64,000 bases of DNA, from NCBI GenBank assembly GCA_910578515.1, contig CAJTQR010000001.1, positions 62,001 to 126,000 of the forward strand. Reading direction: 5' to 3'. The first letter of the stretch is position 1. Each line of letters opens with the position of its first letter. The DNA is from an uncultured Duncaniella sp. Its GTDB lineage: Bacteria > Bacteroidota > Bacteroidia > Bacteroidales > Muribaculaceae. Positions 19,187 to 29,381 of this stretch are shown here, piece after piece. Position numbers and translations under genes: made by a program. The notes under the pieces are model-generated. The model was given only the letters and a program-made list of their open reading frames with translations, did not search any database and was not told the DNA's origin.

Positions 19187-20620
19187 ATGAGAAAAATATC
19201 AGTAGTATTGATATTATTGACCTTTTTCATGTCTGTACAAGCCGCAGACAATAAAATCAGTCAGAAGGAAAAAATGCAATGGTGGCAGGATGCCAAGTTC
19301 GGAATGTTTGTTCATTGGGGACCGTATTCACTCTATGGAGGGGTGTATAATGGTCATAACCAGCGGCGCGGAGGTGCGGAATGGATAATGAACCGTTGTA
19401 AGATTCCTGTGAGAGAATATAAAGCAAAGGCAAGTACTTTCAATCCGGTGGGTTTTGATGCTGATAGTCTGGTACTGACAGCCAAGAATGCCGGGATGAA
19501 ATACATAGTGTTTACAACCAAACATCATGATGGGTTCGCGATGTTTGGAAGCAAAGCAAGTAATTTTAATATAGTTGACTACACTTCTTATGGACGAGAT
19601 ATCGTGGATGACGTAGTGAAGGCATGCAAGCGTCATGGATTAAAAATAGGATTCTATTATTCCCAGTCGCAGGATTGGTGCAATCCTGGTGGTAGCACTG
19701 CACGTAAAGAGATGAAAGAGGGATGGGCTAATCGCGACTCAGTGGAGATAGATGAGTACACTCGTCTCCATTCAGGGGCATGGGATGAGTTGCAGACCAC
19801 TAAATCATTTGATGAGTACTTTTATTCAGTGTCGCTTCCACAAATTAAGGAACTGTTGGAGCGTTATGGTGACGAGCTTGGAGTAATTTTCTTTGACACT
19901 CCACAGACTATCACTCAAAAGCAGGCTTCAGATATAATGAACGAGTTGGCAAAATATCCTAAAGTGATTGTCAATGACCGTTTGCGTCGTCCTGATTTCC
20001 CCGGAGATTATAAAACGCCTGAAGGGACAGTGCCTAAAGCGTCCAGGATTGATGGTATTTATTGGGAAACTTGTATGAATATCGGAAGTTCATGGGGCTA
20101 CAAGAGTTGGGATAAGAAATGGAAGTCAAGCAAGACCATAATCCGCAATTTGCTTACTATCTCAGCGTTAGGTGGTAACTATCTGCTAAATGTAGGACCT
20201 GATTCCAACGGAAAAATCCCGCAGGAAGCAAGCGAATGTCTGAAAGAAGTTGGAGAATGGCTTTCAGATAATGGAGAGGCTGTATATGGCACTCGTCGTA
20301 GTAAAACTATCACAGATTGGGGCGTATGTATCCTGAAAGATGAGGGAAAGAAAAGTTTACTTTATGTATGTGTCTTTGATAGTCCCGCTGACGGCACAAT
20401 TAGTGTACCGGCTCCTTTCGGAGGTAGAAATGCGAAGATGCTTGTGGATGGTACACAGCTGAAGATGTCGAATAAAAACGGTAACATAGTAATCAAGCTC
20501 CCAGAGACTATGCCAGATTCAATAGCAACCGTGATAAAGGTAGAACTTAAGGGAAAATTGCCAGAGGAACATCTGATTTCCAATTCGGAAAAAGTATTTA
20601 AGATTGTTGATGCCGATTGA
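19187..20620 (+). CDS. GH29 alpha-L-fucosidase
   Basis: A 477-residue exported exo-fucosidase (signal peptide about 1-19, ending VQA). The GH29 barrel is clear from WWQDAKFGMFVHWGPYSLYGG near residues 31-51, YIVFTTKHHDGFAMFGSKASNFNIVD, and KIGFYYSQSQDWCNPGG. D237 in GVIFFDTPQ is the probable nucleophile. LGGNYLLNVGPDSNGKIP near 330 is the standard end of the catalytic domain. A beta-sandwich follows (about 365-477). It releases alpha-linked L-fucose by a retaining mechanism in the periplasm. It is spaced 21 bases from the beta-helix gene and 41 from GH95; a GH29/GH95 pair suggests two different fucose (or L-galactose) linkages in the substrate. Confidence 0.94.
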   Translation: MRKISVVLILLTFFMSVQAADNKISQKEKMQWWQDAKFGMFVHWGPYSLYGGVYNGHNQRRGGAEWIMNRCKIPVREYKAKASTFNPVGFDADSLVLTAKNAGMKYIVFTTKHHDGFAMFGSKASNFNIVDYTSYGRDIVDDVVKACKRHGLKIGFYYSQSQDWCNPGGSTARKEMKEGWANRDSVEIDEYTRLHSGAWDELQTTKSFDEYFYSVSLPQIKELLERYGDELGVIFFDTPQTITQKQASDIMNELAKYPKVIVNDRLRRPDFPGDYKTPEGTVPKASRIDGIYWETCMNIGSSWGYKSWDKKWKSSKTIIRNLLTISALGGNYLLNVGPDSNGKIPQEASECLKEVGEWLSDNGEAVYGTRRSKTITDWGVCILKDEGKKSLLYVCVFDSPADGTISVPAPFGGRNAKMLVDGTQLKMSNKNGNIVIKLPETMPDSIATVIKVELKGKLPEEHLISNSEKVFKIVDAD

Positions 20621-20661
20621 TATGTGATGATTGGATTGATTACTTTTAATAGACCTTAATT

Positions 20662-23199
20662 ATGGGAATTGTAAAGCAAATCATATTGGCATGTGCTGCC
20701 ATAACAGTCTTTTCTCCGACATTAAGGAGTGAGGAGCTGAAGTTGTGGTATGACAAGTCTGCATCCAAGTGGGAAGAAGCACTTCCGTTAGGAAATGGAA
20801 GATTGGGTGCCATGGTATTTGGCAATCCGTTAGAGGAACTTTATCAATTGAATGAAGAAACATTATGGTCAGGCGAGCCAAAAGATAGAAATAACCCCAA
20901 AGCAAAATATGCGTTGGAGAAAATTCGGGGAGCAGTTAACGATGGTGATTACGAACTCGCACGTCAATTATGGAAAGAAAATGCGCAAGGGCCATACACT
21001 GCACGCTATCTCCCGATGGCAGATATGCGTATTTCGATGCTCTCGAAAGGCAAGCCTACAGGGGTATATCGCGATTTGGATTTGACAACAGCAACAGCAA
21101 CAGTAAGTTATATAGTGGATGGAGTGCGGTTTCGGCGCACGGCGTTCATCTCATATCCGGCGCAGGTGATGGTGGTGAGGATTGAGGCTGATGCTCCTGA
21201 GTCTGTTTCGTTTGACCTTTCGCTTAATAGCCCTTTGCGCAATAATGTGTTGAAGAAAGGCTGTGACCTTTCACTCGAAGGTAAAGCTCCAGTATATGTA
21301 GCAAATAGGGACTATGACCCAAATCAGATAGTTTACGATGCGACAGGAAAATCAGGAATAAATTTTGAAGCACGTGTGCATCTGATTCCTGATAATGGTG
21401 ATGTGCTCTGTAGTGACTCTCTGCTCTCAGTTAGAGGTGCTGATGCCGTAACGATTATACTGTCGGCGGCTACAGACTATGAAGGTTTTGATAAGAAACC
21501 AGGGGAGAGCGGTGTGACACCATCACAAAAGAATGAGATGGTACTCAATAGCATAAATGGGAAGAGTTATGTGGATATTCTAAATGACCATAATAAAGAT
21601 TATAGCTCACTGTTCAACCGTGTGTCACTTAATCTTGGAGATGGAAATAAAGAAAAGTCTCAACTGCCCACATCTGAACGGTTGAAGCAGTTTTCCATGG
21701 ATGAAACTGACACAGGATTGGTAGAGTTGTACTACCAATACGGAAGATATCTTACTATCGCGTCTTCTCGTGCGGGTGGGCTACCTTCGAATCTGCAGGG
21801 GATATGGAATCGCCATGTGCAGCCACCGTGGGGTTCCAACTATACTGTGAATATCAATACTGAAATGAATTATTGGGGTGTTGAGTCCACCGGATTGTCG
21901 GAATGTTTTGCTCCGCTCTCAGATTTTATTGTTGCGTTGTCGAAAAATGGCGAGGAAACAGCGCGTGTAAACTACGGAATTAATACTGGTTGGCTTGCTC
22001 ACCATAACTCTGACGCATGGGCACAAACATCACCAACAGGAGGTTATAATAAGGATGTAAAAGGTGCTCCAAGGTGGTCATGCTGGCCTATGGCCGGTGC
22101 ATGGTTTTGTCAACATCTGTGGGAACACTATGCATTTACTGGCGATATGGATTATCTTCGTGACACAGTTTATCCGGTCATGCAAGGGGCAGTGCAATTC
22201 ATGCTGCAATGGCTGCAACGTGATAAATCGAGTTATTTGGTAACCAATCCTTCAACATCACCTGAAAATCGATTTATATACACTGATTCTAATGGTGAAC
22301 GCCGTGAAGGTGAAGTATCTAAAGCCTCCACAATGGATATGGCTATACTTCGTGATTTGTTCACAAACTACATACAGGCGTCAAAGATACTTGGAGAGTC
22401 TGTAGATGAAGATGTGACAGCCGCACTTGCATCACTTTATCCAAATCATGAGGGGAGTAAGGGGCAATTGCAGGAATGGTATCTTGACTTTGAGGAGCAG
22501 GATGCAGAGCATCGTCATGCCTCGCATCTGTTTGGTTTGCATCCTGGCAAGCAAATTCTACCACGTCGTGACAAAGAGTTGGCTTCAGCTGTGAAGCGTA
22601 CTCTTGAATTGCGCGGTGATGGTGGCACTGGCTGGGCTATGGCTTGGAAAATTAATTTCTGGGCTCGACTTGAAGATGGTAACCATGCATATAAGATGCT
22701 TGCAAATGGCTTGAAATATGCCGATGTGACCGAAGTGGCAACAAAGGGTGGAGGAACCTATGCCAATCTGTTCGATGCGCATCCGCCATTTCAGATTGAT
22801 GGAAATTTCGGTAGTACTGCCGGTATCACTGAGATGCTTTTGCAAAGCCATGGTGGTGAGCTATTCCTTCTGCCTGCTCTCCCTGACGTATGGCAATCAG
22901 GCTCTGTAAAGGGACTGCGAGCGAGAGGTGGTTTCATCGTGGATATGGATTGGAAAGATGGTAAACTTACACATCTTAGAATCACTTCGACACTCGGCGG
23001 TAAATGTCGTGTGAAAAGTTTTACTCCGCTTAAGGGTATGCCTGCAAAGGGTGTGAATGATAATCCATTGATGTTTGTCCCTGAAGCGCCAGTCTTTATT
23101 AAGAATGAATTGGCGACCACTAAACGTAGTAAACTTGATTTCAAGAAGACTTATACAATAGATTTGGAAACAGAAAAAGGTAAGATATATGAATGGTAA
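20662..23199 (+). CDS. GH95 alpha-L-fucosidase/alpha-L-galactosidase
   Basis: An 845-residue exported inverting exo-glycosidase acting on alpha-1,2-linked L-fucose or L-galactose. N-terminal beta domain (about 25-270) opens with LWYDKSASKWEEALPLGNGRLGAMVFG and LNEETLWSGEP, which are hallmarks of GH95. The (alpha/alpha)6 barrel carries NVNINTEMNYW (N397/N399, matching the base-activating Asn pair), SPEN (E535, probable general acid) and HPPFQIDGNFG (D713). The C-terminal beta domain ends the protein. These residue assignments are by motif comparison. The gene overlaps the next one by 11 bases, implying translational coupling with the GH28-DUF362 protein. Length is normal for the family. Confidence 0.93.
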   Translation: MGIVKQIILACAAITVFSPTLRSEELKLWYDKSASKWEEALPLGNGRLGAMVFGNPLEELYQLNEETLWSGEPKDRNNPKAKYALEKIRGAVNDGDYELARQLWKENAQGPYTARYLPMADMRISMLSKGKPTGVYRDLDLTTATATVSYIVDGVRFRRTAFISYPAQVMVVRIEADAPESVSFDLSLNSPLRNNVLKKGCDLSLEGKAPVYVANRDYDPNQIVYDATGKSGINFEARVHLIPDNGDVLCSDSLLSVRGADAVTIILSAATDYEGFDKKPGESGVTPSQKNEMVLNSINGKSYVDILNDHNKDYSSLFNRVSLNLGDGNKEKSQLPTSERLKQFSMDETDTGLVELYYQYGRYLTIASSRAGGLPSNLQGIWNRHVQPPWGSNYTVNINTEMNYWGVESTGLSECFAPLSDFIVALSKNGEETARVNYGINTGWLAHHNSDAWAQTSPTGGYNKDVKGAPRWSCWPMAGAWFCQHLWEHYAFTGDMDYLRDTVYPVMQGAVQFMLQWLQRDKSSYLVTNPSTSPENRFIYTDSNGERREGEVSKASTMDMAILRDLFTNYIQASKILGESVDEDVTAALASLYPNHEGSKGQLQEWYLDFEEQDAEHRHASHLFGLHPGKQILPRRDKELASAVKRTLELRGDGGTGWAMAWKINFWARLEDGNHAYKMLANGLKYADVTEVATKGGGTYANLFDAHPPFQIDGNFGSTAGITEMLLQSHGGELFLLPALPDVWQSGSVKGLRARGGFIVDMDWKDGKLTHLRITSTLGGKCRVKSFTPLKGMPAKGVNDNPLMFVPEAPVFIKNELATTKRSKLDFKKTYTIDLETEKGKIYEW

Positions 23200-26100
23200 A
23201 TTCCGGATGTTGCTGACTTTTGCCATAGGAGTGTCGGTAAGTGCAGCGAATGCCCTTGACGGATATGGATGGCGTATAATCTCGGATTCTCTGCTGGTTA
23301 CAAAAGGAGTCACATATAAATATACTGTTGATACTCCTGAGGGTGAAGGTTTGGTGTCAACCACACCTTTAATTGGTGATATCTTGACCGACTTAACCTC
23401 CATTACGGGTGAGCGATATCGCTTAGTGAATTTTGCAGGTGATGTTAAGTGTGACTCCTGTCTCCCTGAAACCGGTGACCGTTTGCAGCGACTATCTCTT
23501 GGTGGCAATGTTAAGGAAGATTATGTCGTAGTGCAAAAAGAAGAGGCTCTTGCTCCAAAATTGATACTTGGCAATGATAGTATTACAGCAGGTGTTGGTG
23601 TCGACCTGAATATTGATTTTTACGCGGGTCAGCGTACACCTGATGCTACTGTATGTATTCTGTTCCCTATGGAGGTCTCTGTGACAGCTGATAATGTAAC
23701 TGTTGATGTTATTGGAAGGGGACCGGTAGTCCTTCGCAATCTGTCAAAGCAATCCATAGGAAGGGTCGGCGCTAATTATCCATATAGTATGGTGGGTAAG
23801 AGTGAAATCATACCTCAGGGGCGCTATGGGACATTGTTGAAGTTGACAGGATTAGATTTGCGACCGTCTAACGGCGCTGATGTAAGACTGGTGATAAAGG
23901 GCGTGAATTTACCAACCGTTGGTACTTACGATATTAAGGCTTGGTATAGCGTTGCTGCTCCTGAAAAAATTGAGAGTCCAGAAGTCGCTGCGACATTGAA
24001 CGTTGTGAGCACTATTGCTGATTTTAGACGTGAACCGATGCGCAGGGGTGGATACCGTAGTTCACAGGATTTCTCATGGGCTGCGTTCACATGGAGTGGA
24101 GCAGATGATGCAAAGTCGCTTAAAGTGATGGGCTCTATCGATAATGGAAAGCGATGGCGTGAGTTTCCCGTACAATTTGAAGCTGAATCCGGTCGAGTTG
24201 TTATAACAAGGTTGGAGTCAGATAAAATGTATGCTTTTAAATTACGAGTGGAAGATGGACGGTCAAAGGGTGATTCCAATACAGCATGGTTTTATTCAGG
24301 CGAAATGGACCCCAGGAAATACGGAGCAAAAGGTGACGGAATAAGTGATGATACCGATGCGTTAAACAAGCTTATCTCATATGTGGGAGCACTTGGTGGA
24401 GGCGTGGTGAAATTTTCGTCAGGTGTATATCCAGTCCGCACTTTACACATGCATAGCAATGTTTGGCTAAATATTGACAAAGATGCGGTTATAAAAGCGC
24501 TTCCTGGTGGAGATGCTCCTGAAACTACATGGTTCAGTGACCGCGCTTATCGTTCTGGTCTTTCTCCTGTTGACCCTCGTCCTTATGAAGACCCGGAGAA
24601 TTATATGACCAAGCAGGATGTAGGACACACATATTTTCATAACACAATGTTCTTTGGCGAGCGTGTGGAAAATGTGAAGATTGTTGGTCGAGGTAGAATT
24701 ACCGGTGACGGTAATCTAGTGACCGGAGATAAGGTGATGAATAATAATCCGGAGAGACGTTGTGACAAGATGTTTACCTTCAAACTATGTAGGGATATAG
24801 AGATTGGTGGCATCGAGAATGACCTTGACCTTTGGTATGACGAAAAAAAGGATGAGCCATACTATATTTCTGGTGATGAGCGTATTTATGAAGATACTAC
24901 GATGCTTCATATTGACCAAGGAGGACATTTTGTGCTTCTTGCTACTGGAAGCGATGGGATTTATGTTCATGACACGTATTTTGGAAAGCACAATGTGTCG
25001 AATGCGAGAGATATTTATGATTTCATGGCGTGTAACGATGTGAGAGTATATAATATTTACTCAAAAGTAAGTTCTGATGACATTGTCAAGCCTGGCTCCG
25101 ACTGTTCATTAGGATTCACACGCCCGGCATCTAACTATATGGTGCGAAATATAATAGGAGACACTAATTGTAATCTGTTTCAGATTGGGTCGGAAACTGC
25201 TGATGATATTAAGAACCTTTATATTGATAATATATATGTCCTTGCAGCCAATAAGGCTGGTTTCTCAATTTCAACTAATGATGGCGGCCATGTGGCAAAT
25301 GTTTACCTAAACAGTGGTAAAACCGGTCCGATTCATTCGCGTTCAGTTATGAAGCGGACTCGGGCTCCATTTTTTATCTCAATATCCAATCGTGGACGAG
25401 TATTAGGTGCAAGTGTTAAGAAATATTCATTTGTTGAGAATGGAGTGGAGAGGAATGAGCTGTTGGTGTTGAATTCCAATATTGGGAAAGTGGAAAATAT
25501 AAACATCAATGGTGTAGATATATCGGAAGTTTATGGCGGTTCCTCGTTCCGTAAAGAACGTTGGATGGAGTATGATGGCTCGCAGAATGAAGCATCTGCT
25601 ATTATTGCTGGATTCAAATTGCCCGACAGTGATGCTGTGAAGGGTGGACTGGATTTTGAACTTCCTGACGGACGTCATACTGGATATATCAAGAATGTGA
25701 CATTCACCGATGTTAACATTACGGTCAAGGGAGGACATGACGATAGTGATTCCGAGGCATATCCACCGGAGATTGGAGTCGGACGATATAATGTAGGTGA
25801 TTTGAAAATTCAGCCGGCATATGGTTTTTGGTTACGTCATGTGGATGGTGTAAGAATGGATAAATGCACTATAAGCGCAGAAAAGAAAGATGGTCGCTAT
25901 CCAGTATATTTTGATGATGTAAAGAATGCTATGGTCTCCGATATTGTCGTAACTGGTAGTCCGAACAAACGCGAGGCTATCGGTATGGTAAGGTGTAAGA
26001 ATATTGACGTGGCTCAGGACATACAGCCTCGTATGGCATGGGGCAAGAATCATCCTGTCGGAACTCCAGTAGGTATCAATCCCGGTAGAGTGGCATGGAG

Positions 26101-27232
26101 CCATGCGCCTGGCGTAGCATTATGGAATAAGGTGGATGGAAGATGGTATGAAGACCGATGGAACAGTCAGGAACTGACTGATTCAATGATATCAGATGTG
26201 ATTTGCACTCTCACTGGTGAGCGTACTGACAAAAGGTCATGGCAAGCTCTTTTCAAAGATTTCAATAAGCGCAATGGTAAGGGGAATAAGGGGTATCGTA
26301 ATGGTGAGCGGATAGCAGTCAAACTCAATCTTAACAATACGTTTGATTATGCGGATAATGAGCAGCTGAATGCGTCCCCGCATCTTACACTATCTCTGTT
26401 GCGTAGCTTGGTCAATGAGGGTGGAGTGCCTCAGGAGTGCATAACGTTATTTGATGCAAGCCGATTTATGACAGATGCTTTGTTTAATAAATGCCATACG
26501 GAATTTCCACATGTGCATTATGTTGACAACGAGGGTACTTCTGGTCGCGAGAAGGCTACGTATACCGAAAATGCAATTCCATATTCATGCGATAATGGCA
26601 AACTTGCGCGTGGACTTGCTAATTGTGCTATTGAAGCGGATTACCTTATAAACGTTGCGTTGCTTAAAGGACATGGAGGTCAAGGGGTGACACTCTGTGG
26701 CAAAAACTGGTATGGAGCTACAGATATCAATCGTAATTTCCGCAAGAACCAACACAATAATTTCAATCAGGATAGAGGAGGGAAACCTCGTTTTATGACA
26801 TTTACTGACTTTATGGGACATAAGGACCTTGGCGGGAAGACTATGCTGTTTTTGATAGATGGTCTTTATGGGTCTATGGATGTAAATGGAGCTCCTTCGG
26901 GTCGATGGAAAATGGCACCGTTCAATAATGAATGGCCTTGTTCGCTGTTTGGCTCCCAAGATGGAGTTGCGATTGATGCTGTTGGTATAGATTTTCTGAC
27001 ATCAGAATTTCCGGCTATGCCTGATGTGGACTATTGTGATATGTATCTTGTGGAGGCAGCTATGGCTGATGCTCCTTTGTCAGGTACTGTATATGACCCT
27101 GAACAGGATGGGAAATCATTAAAAAGTCTCGGCGTGTTGGAGCATTGGAACAATCCCGTAGATAAACAGTATAGTAAGAATCTTGGTAAAGATTATGGCA
27201 TAGAATTGATATATGTTCATACAACAAAATAG
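23189..27232 (+). CDS. GH28-like polygalacturonase domain fused to a DUF362 domain
   Basis: A 1347-residue exported multidomain protein. Signal peptide about 1-22. Residues 25 to about 370 are beta-sandwich/Ig-like and FN3-like domains. Residues about 373-945 form a pectate-lyase-3/GH28 beta-helix (RKYGAKGDGISDDTDAL; GSDGIYVHDTYF in the place of the GH28 NTDG motif; SSDDIVKPGSD in the place of GDD). Residues about 955-1347 are a DUF362 domain: GINPGRVAWSHAPG at 962, RNGERIAVKLNLNN, VALLKGHGGQGVTLCGKNWYGA, RWKMAPFNNEWPCSLFGSQD, VLEHWNNP and QYSKNLGKDYGIELIYV. DUF362 has no established activity that I know of. The start overlaps the end of GH95 by 11 bases. The fused domains suggest that DUF362 acts on the same glycan or releases its product. 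Confidence 0.82.
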   Translation: MNGKFRMLLTFAIGVSVSAANALDGYGWRIISDSLLVTKGVTYKYTVDTPEGEGLVSTTPLIGDILTDLTSITGERYRLVNFAGDVKCDSCLPETGDRLQRLSLGGNVKEDYVVVQKEEALAPKLILGNDSITAGVGVDLNIDFYAGQRTPDATVCILFPMEVSVTADNVTVDVIGRGPVVLRNLSKQSIGRVGANYPYSMVGKSEIIPQGRYGTLLKLTGLDLRPSNGADVRLVIKGVNLPTVGTYDIKAWYSVAAPEKIESPEVAATLNVVSTIADFRREPMRRGGYRSSQDFSWAAFTWSGADDAKSLKVMGSIDNGKRWREFPVQFEAESGRVVITRLESDKMYAFKLRVEDGRSKGDSNTAWFYSGEMDPRKYGAKGDGISDDTDALNKLISYVGALGGGVVKFSSGVYPVRTLHMHSNVWLNIDKDAVIKALPGGDAPETTWFSDRAYRSGLSPVDPRPYEDPENYMTKQDVGHTYFHNTMFFGERVENVKIVGRGRITGDGNLVTGDKVMNNNPERRCDKMFTFKLCRDIEIGGIENDLDLWYDEKKDEPYYISGDERIYEDTTMLHIDQGGHFVLLATGSDGIYVHDTYFGKHNVSNARDIYDFMACNDVRVYNIYSKVSSDDIVKPGSDCSLGFTRPASNYMVRNIIGDTNCNLFQIGSETADDIKNLYIDNIYVLAANKAGFSISTNDGGHVANVYLNSGKTGPIHSRSVMKRTRAPFFISISNRGRVLGASVKKYSFVENGVERNELLVLNSNIGKVENININGVDISEVYGGSSFRKERWMEYDGSQNEASAIIAGFKLPDSDAVKGGLDFELPDGRHTGYIKNVTFTDVNITVKGGHDDSDSEAYPPEIGVGRYNVGDLKIQPAYGFWLRHVDGVRMDKCTISAEKKDGRYPVYFDDVKNAMVSDIVVTGSPNKREAIGMVRCKNIDVAQDIQPRMAWGKNHPVGTPVGINPGRVAWSHAPGVALWNKVDGRWYEDRWNSQELTDSMISDVICTLTGERTDKRSWQALFKDFNKRNGKGNKGYRNGERIAVKLNLNNTFDYADNEQLNASPHLTLSLLRSLVNEGGVPQECITLFDASRFMTDALFNKCHTEFPHVHYVDNEGTSGREKATYTENAIPYSCDNGKLARGLANCAIEADYLINVALLKGHGGQGVTLCGKNWYGATDINRNFRKNQHNNFNQDRGGKPRFMTFTDFMGHKDLGGKTMLFLIDGLYGSMDVNGAPSGRWKMAPFNNEWPCSLFGSQDGVAIDAVGIDFLTSEFPAMPDVDYCDMYLVEAAMADAPLSGTVYDPEQDGKSLKSLGVLEHWNNPVDKQYSKNLGKDYGIELIYVHTTK

Positions 27233-27288
27233 ATTTGAAATCAGGTAAATAAGCCATAAATTACAACGGATGATATAATTATTGTAGT

Positions 27289-27336
27289 ATTTGGAATAAT
27301 CCTAAAAATGTGACACACATATTGGTTTTATCTTTG
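27289..27336 (+). promoter_or_regulatory. PUL operator/promoter C (upstream of the DUF362 gene)
   Basis: ATTTGGAATAATCCTAAAA at 27289-27307 is identical to the 9399 copy at 17 of 19 positions. The perfect -7 box TATCTTTG lies at 27329-27336, 40 bases after the motif start. There is no TTTG at -33. The predicted start site is near 27343, about 29 bases before the GTG start codon. It divides the enzyme genes into separate transcription units. Confidence 0.7.
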
Positions 27337-27371
27337 CAATTAGTAATAACAACCAGTTAAAATCAATAAGC

Positions 27372-29327
27372 GTGGAAAAACTATCGAAAAGAAACGGATG
27401 TCCTGCTACATTGGGAAATTATAATGTCCGGTATAATCTGCCTTGGCTTAAATCATTTGCTATTGCGGTGGCGCTTTCATCTGTGTCACCGCTTTTGGCA
27501 CAGCAAACCCAACAAGATGATTTGGGTACTGACATGGGATTGTTCGTCCCAACAGACCTTCCGAATACACCGATGGGGATTGCCCAAGGTATCCATCCGG
27601 GTCGAGTTGCGTGGGCGCATGATAGCAAGGCGGCAGCCTGGGATGGCAAAAGCGGTCTATACTCAGATGCGGATAACAACAGCCAAACTCGTGTAAATGA
27701 TATGATGGAAGGTGTGGTGATAGCCTTATCGTCAAAATCAAATATCGCCGATGCGTGGACAGAATTGTTCAGTACTTTTAATGAGAAGAAAGGTAAGGGT
27801 TATGTTGGATACCGGAAAGGGGAAAAAATTGCAATAAAAATTAATCTAAATGACAATGGTGGTTCAAATATAATTGATGCCACGCCTCAGTCTGTATTAG
27901 CTTTGCTTCATCAACTTGTTGATGTGGTAGGTGTCCCTCAGAAGAATATCACTGTTTATGATGCACAGCGAAGAGGTATATCGGCGGTATATACCTATGT
28001 GGAGCCGTTGTATCCTGATGTTGTCTATCAGAATTGGGGTGGTTTTGTACCTGATGTGATAACTTATTCAAGTGAAATTACCGATGCAGGAGCGCGAAGT
28101 CTTGCAAAAGCTGCTTACGATGCGGATTACATGATTAACATGGCTTTGATGAAGCGTCATTCTCAGCCTACTGACAAATGGCGTGACGGAGCTGGACAGA
28201 CAGGTATCACTTGCACTGGTAAAAATCAATTTGGTTCTATAGGAAATGTACCGCCATTGCATTTTTCCATTCGCGACTGGTCGCATAAGCGTGGCATGAA
28301 CACATATAATAGTATAGTAGACCTAATGGCTCACGAACGTATTGGTAGGAATACGTTGATTTATATCGTAGATGCCATGTATGTGAATCCCAAACACAAT
28401 GGCAAAGCTGTGAAATTCAAACGTGCTCCATTCAACGATGGGTGGACCTCAAGTTTTCTTGCTTCTAACGATGCAGTGGCGATAGAGTCGGTTGTGCTCG
28501 ATTTTATATATTCTGAGCTGCCTCTGGCTGCTAATGCAGATAATTTTCTGCACGAAGCTGCCAATATCGGAAATCCACCGTCCGGAATACATTATGTTGG
28601 TGGAGATATGAAGAGTCTGGGCGTACATGAACATTGGAATAATCCTACCGAGCGTCAGTATTCCAGAAATCTCGGTACAGGTGATGGCATTGAGCTCTAC
28701 AGAGTTGCGCTTGATGAAAGACGTCCAGCTATTGAATACTTTACTTCTGATAATACTGTTGTAAGTCGCAAGAATAAGGCTACCTTAAAATGGAATTGTT
28801 CAAATGGGGAGAAAGTGATGCTTAACGGCAGGCAGGTGGCTGCTACTGGGGAACTGATTGTAAATCCTTCACATAGTACCAGATATCATCTTGAGGTGAT
28901 GGGTAAGAATGGACGTTGCGCAAGTCAGGATTTGGTTATAAAAGTAGTGGAACCAATAGTTTCATACCAACCGTCTGAAGCCAAAATTGAAGGTACATTC
29001 TTAATTGATGATAACGGATATCTTGCACTTTCCGGTGAGCGGAGTAAGGATAGAAATATTGCTGAATGGAATGTAACAGTCCCCCGAAGCGGTACATATC
29101 TCTTGAAATCGGTATATACTGGTAGTGACCCGGCTCCTGCCTATATTTATGTGAATGGTGAAAAGGCCACTGAAAATTATGGATGGCTTATCTCAATAGA
29201 TAATGTACCGAGAGAATACTATTTCCCGGTATATTTGGAGAAGGGTAGTTCTACATTACAGCTTGAAATGCCGGGACGAAGAGGAAACAGAATCCATGAA
29301 ATCGGGATTGTACATGAAATAAAATAG
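27372..29327 (+). CDS. Secreted DUF362 protein with C-terminal Ig-like and carbohydrate-binding-like domains
   Basis: A 651-residue exported protein beginning at GTG 27372, the only start in frame before a late signal peptide (hydrophobic SFAIAVALSSVSPLLAQ at about residues 29-45). Residues about 60-455 are DUF362 and align motif by motif with the C-terminal domain of the preceding protein: GIHPGRVAWAHD, VGYRKGEKIAIKINLND, GITCTGKNQFGS, FKRAPFNDGW, SLGVHEHWNNP, QYSRNLGTGDGIELYRV. A beta domain (about 460-540) and a jelly-roll-like domain (about 545-651; GYLALSGERSKDRNIAEWNV, YIYVNGEKA) follow and resemble carbohydrate-binding modules. I do not know its reaction. Secretion, PUL context and duplication next to GH28 argue for a role in glycan breakdown. 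Confidence 0.78.
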   Translation: MEKLSKRNGCPATLGNYNVRYNLPWLKSFAIAVALSSVSPLLAQQTQQDDLGTDMGLFVPTDLPNTPMGIAQGIHPGRVAWAHDSKAAAWDGKSGLYSDADNNSQTRVNDMMEGVVIALSSKSNIADAWTELFSTFNEKKGKGYVGYRKGEKIAIKINLNDNGGSNIIDATPQSVLALLHQLVDVVGVPQKNITVYDAQRRGISAVYTYVEPLYPDVVYQNWGGFVPDVITYSSEITDAGARSLAKAAYDADYMINMALMKRHSQPTDKWRDGAGQTGITCTGKNQFGSIGNVPPLHFSIRDWSHKRGMNTYNSIVDLMAHERIGRNTLIYIVDAMYVNPKHNGKAVKFKRAPFNDGWTSSFLASNDAVAIESVVLDFIYSELPLAANADNFLHEAANIGNPPSGIHYVGGDMKSLGVHEHWNNPTERQYSRNLGTGDGIELYRVALDERRPAIEYFTSDNTVVSRKNKATLKWNCSNGEKVMLNGRQVAATGELIVNPSHSTRYHLEVMGKNGRCASQDLVIKVVEPIVSYQPSEAKIEGTFLIDDNGYLALSGERSKDRNIAEWNVTVPRSGTYLLKSVYTGSDPAPAYIYVNGEKATENYGWLISIDNVPREYYFPVYLEKGSSTLQLEMPGRRGNRIHEIGIVHEIK

Positions 29328-29381
29328 ATATATCTATTTAAATAGAATCAGTATGATATTACCTCTAAACCACGTAAAACG

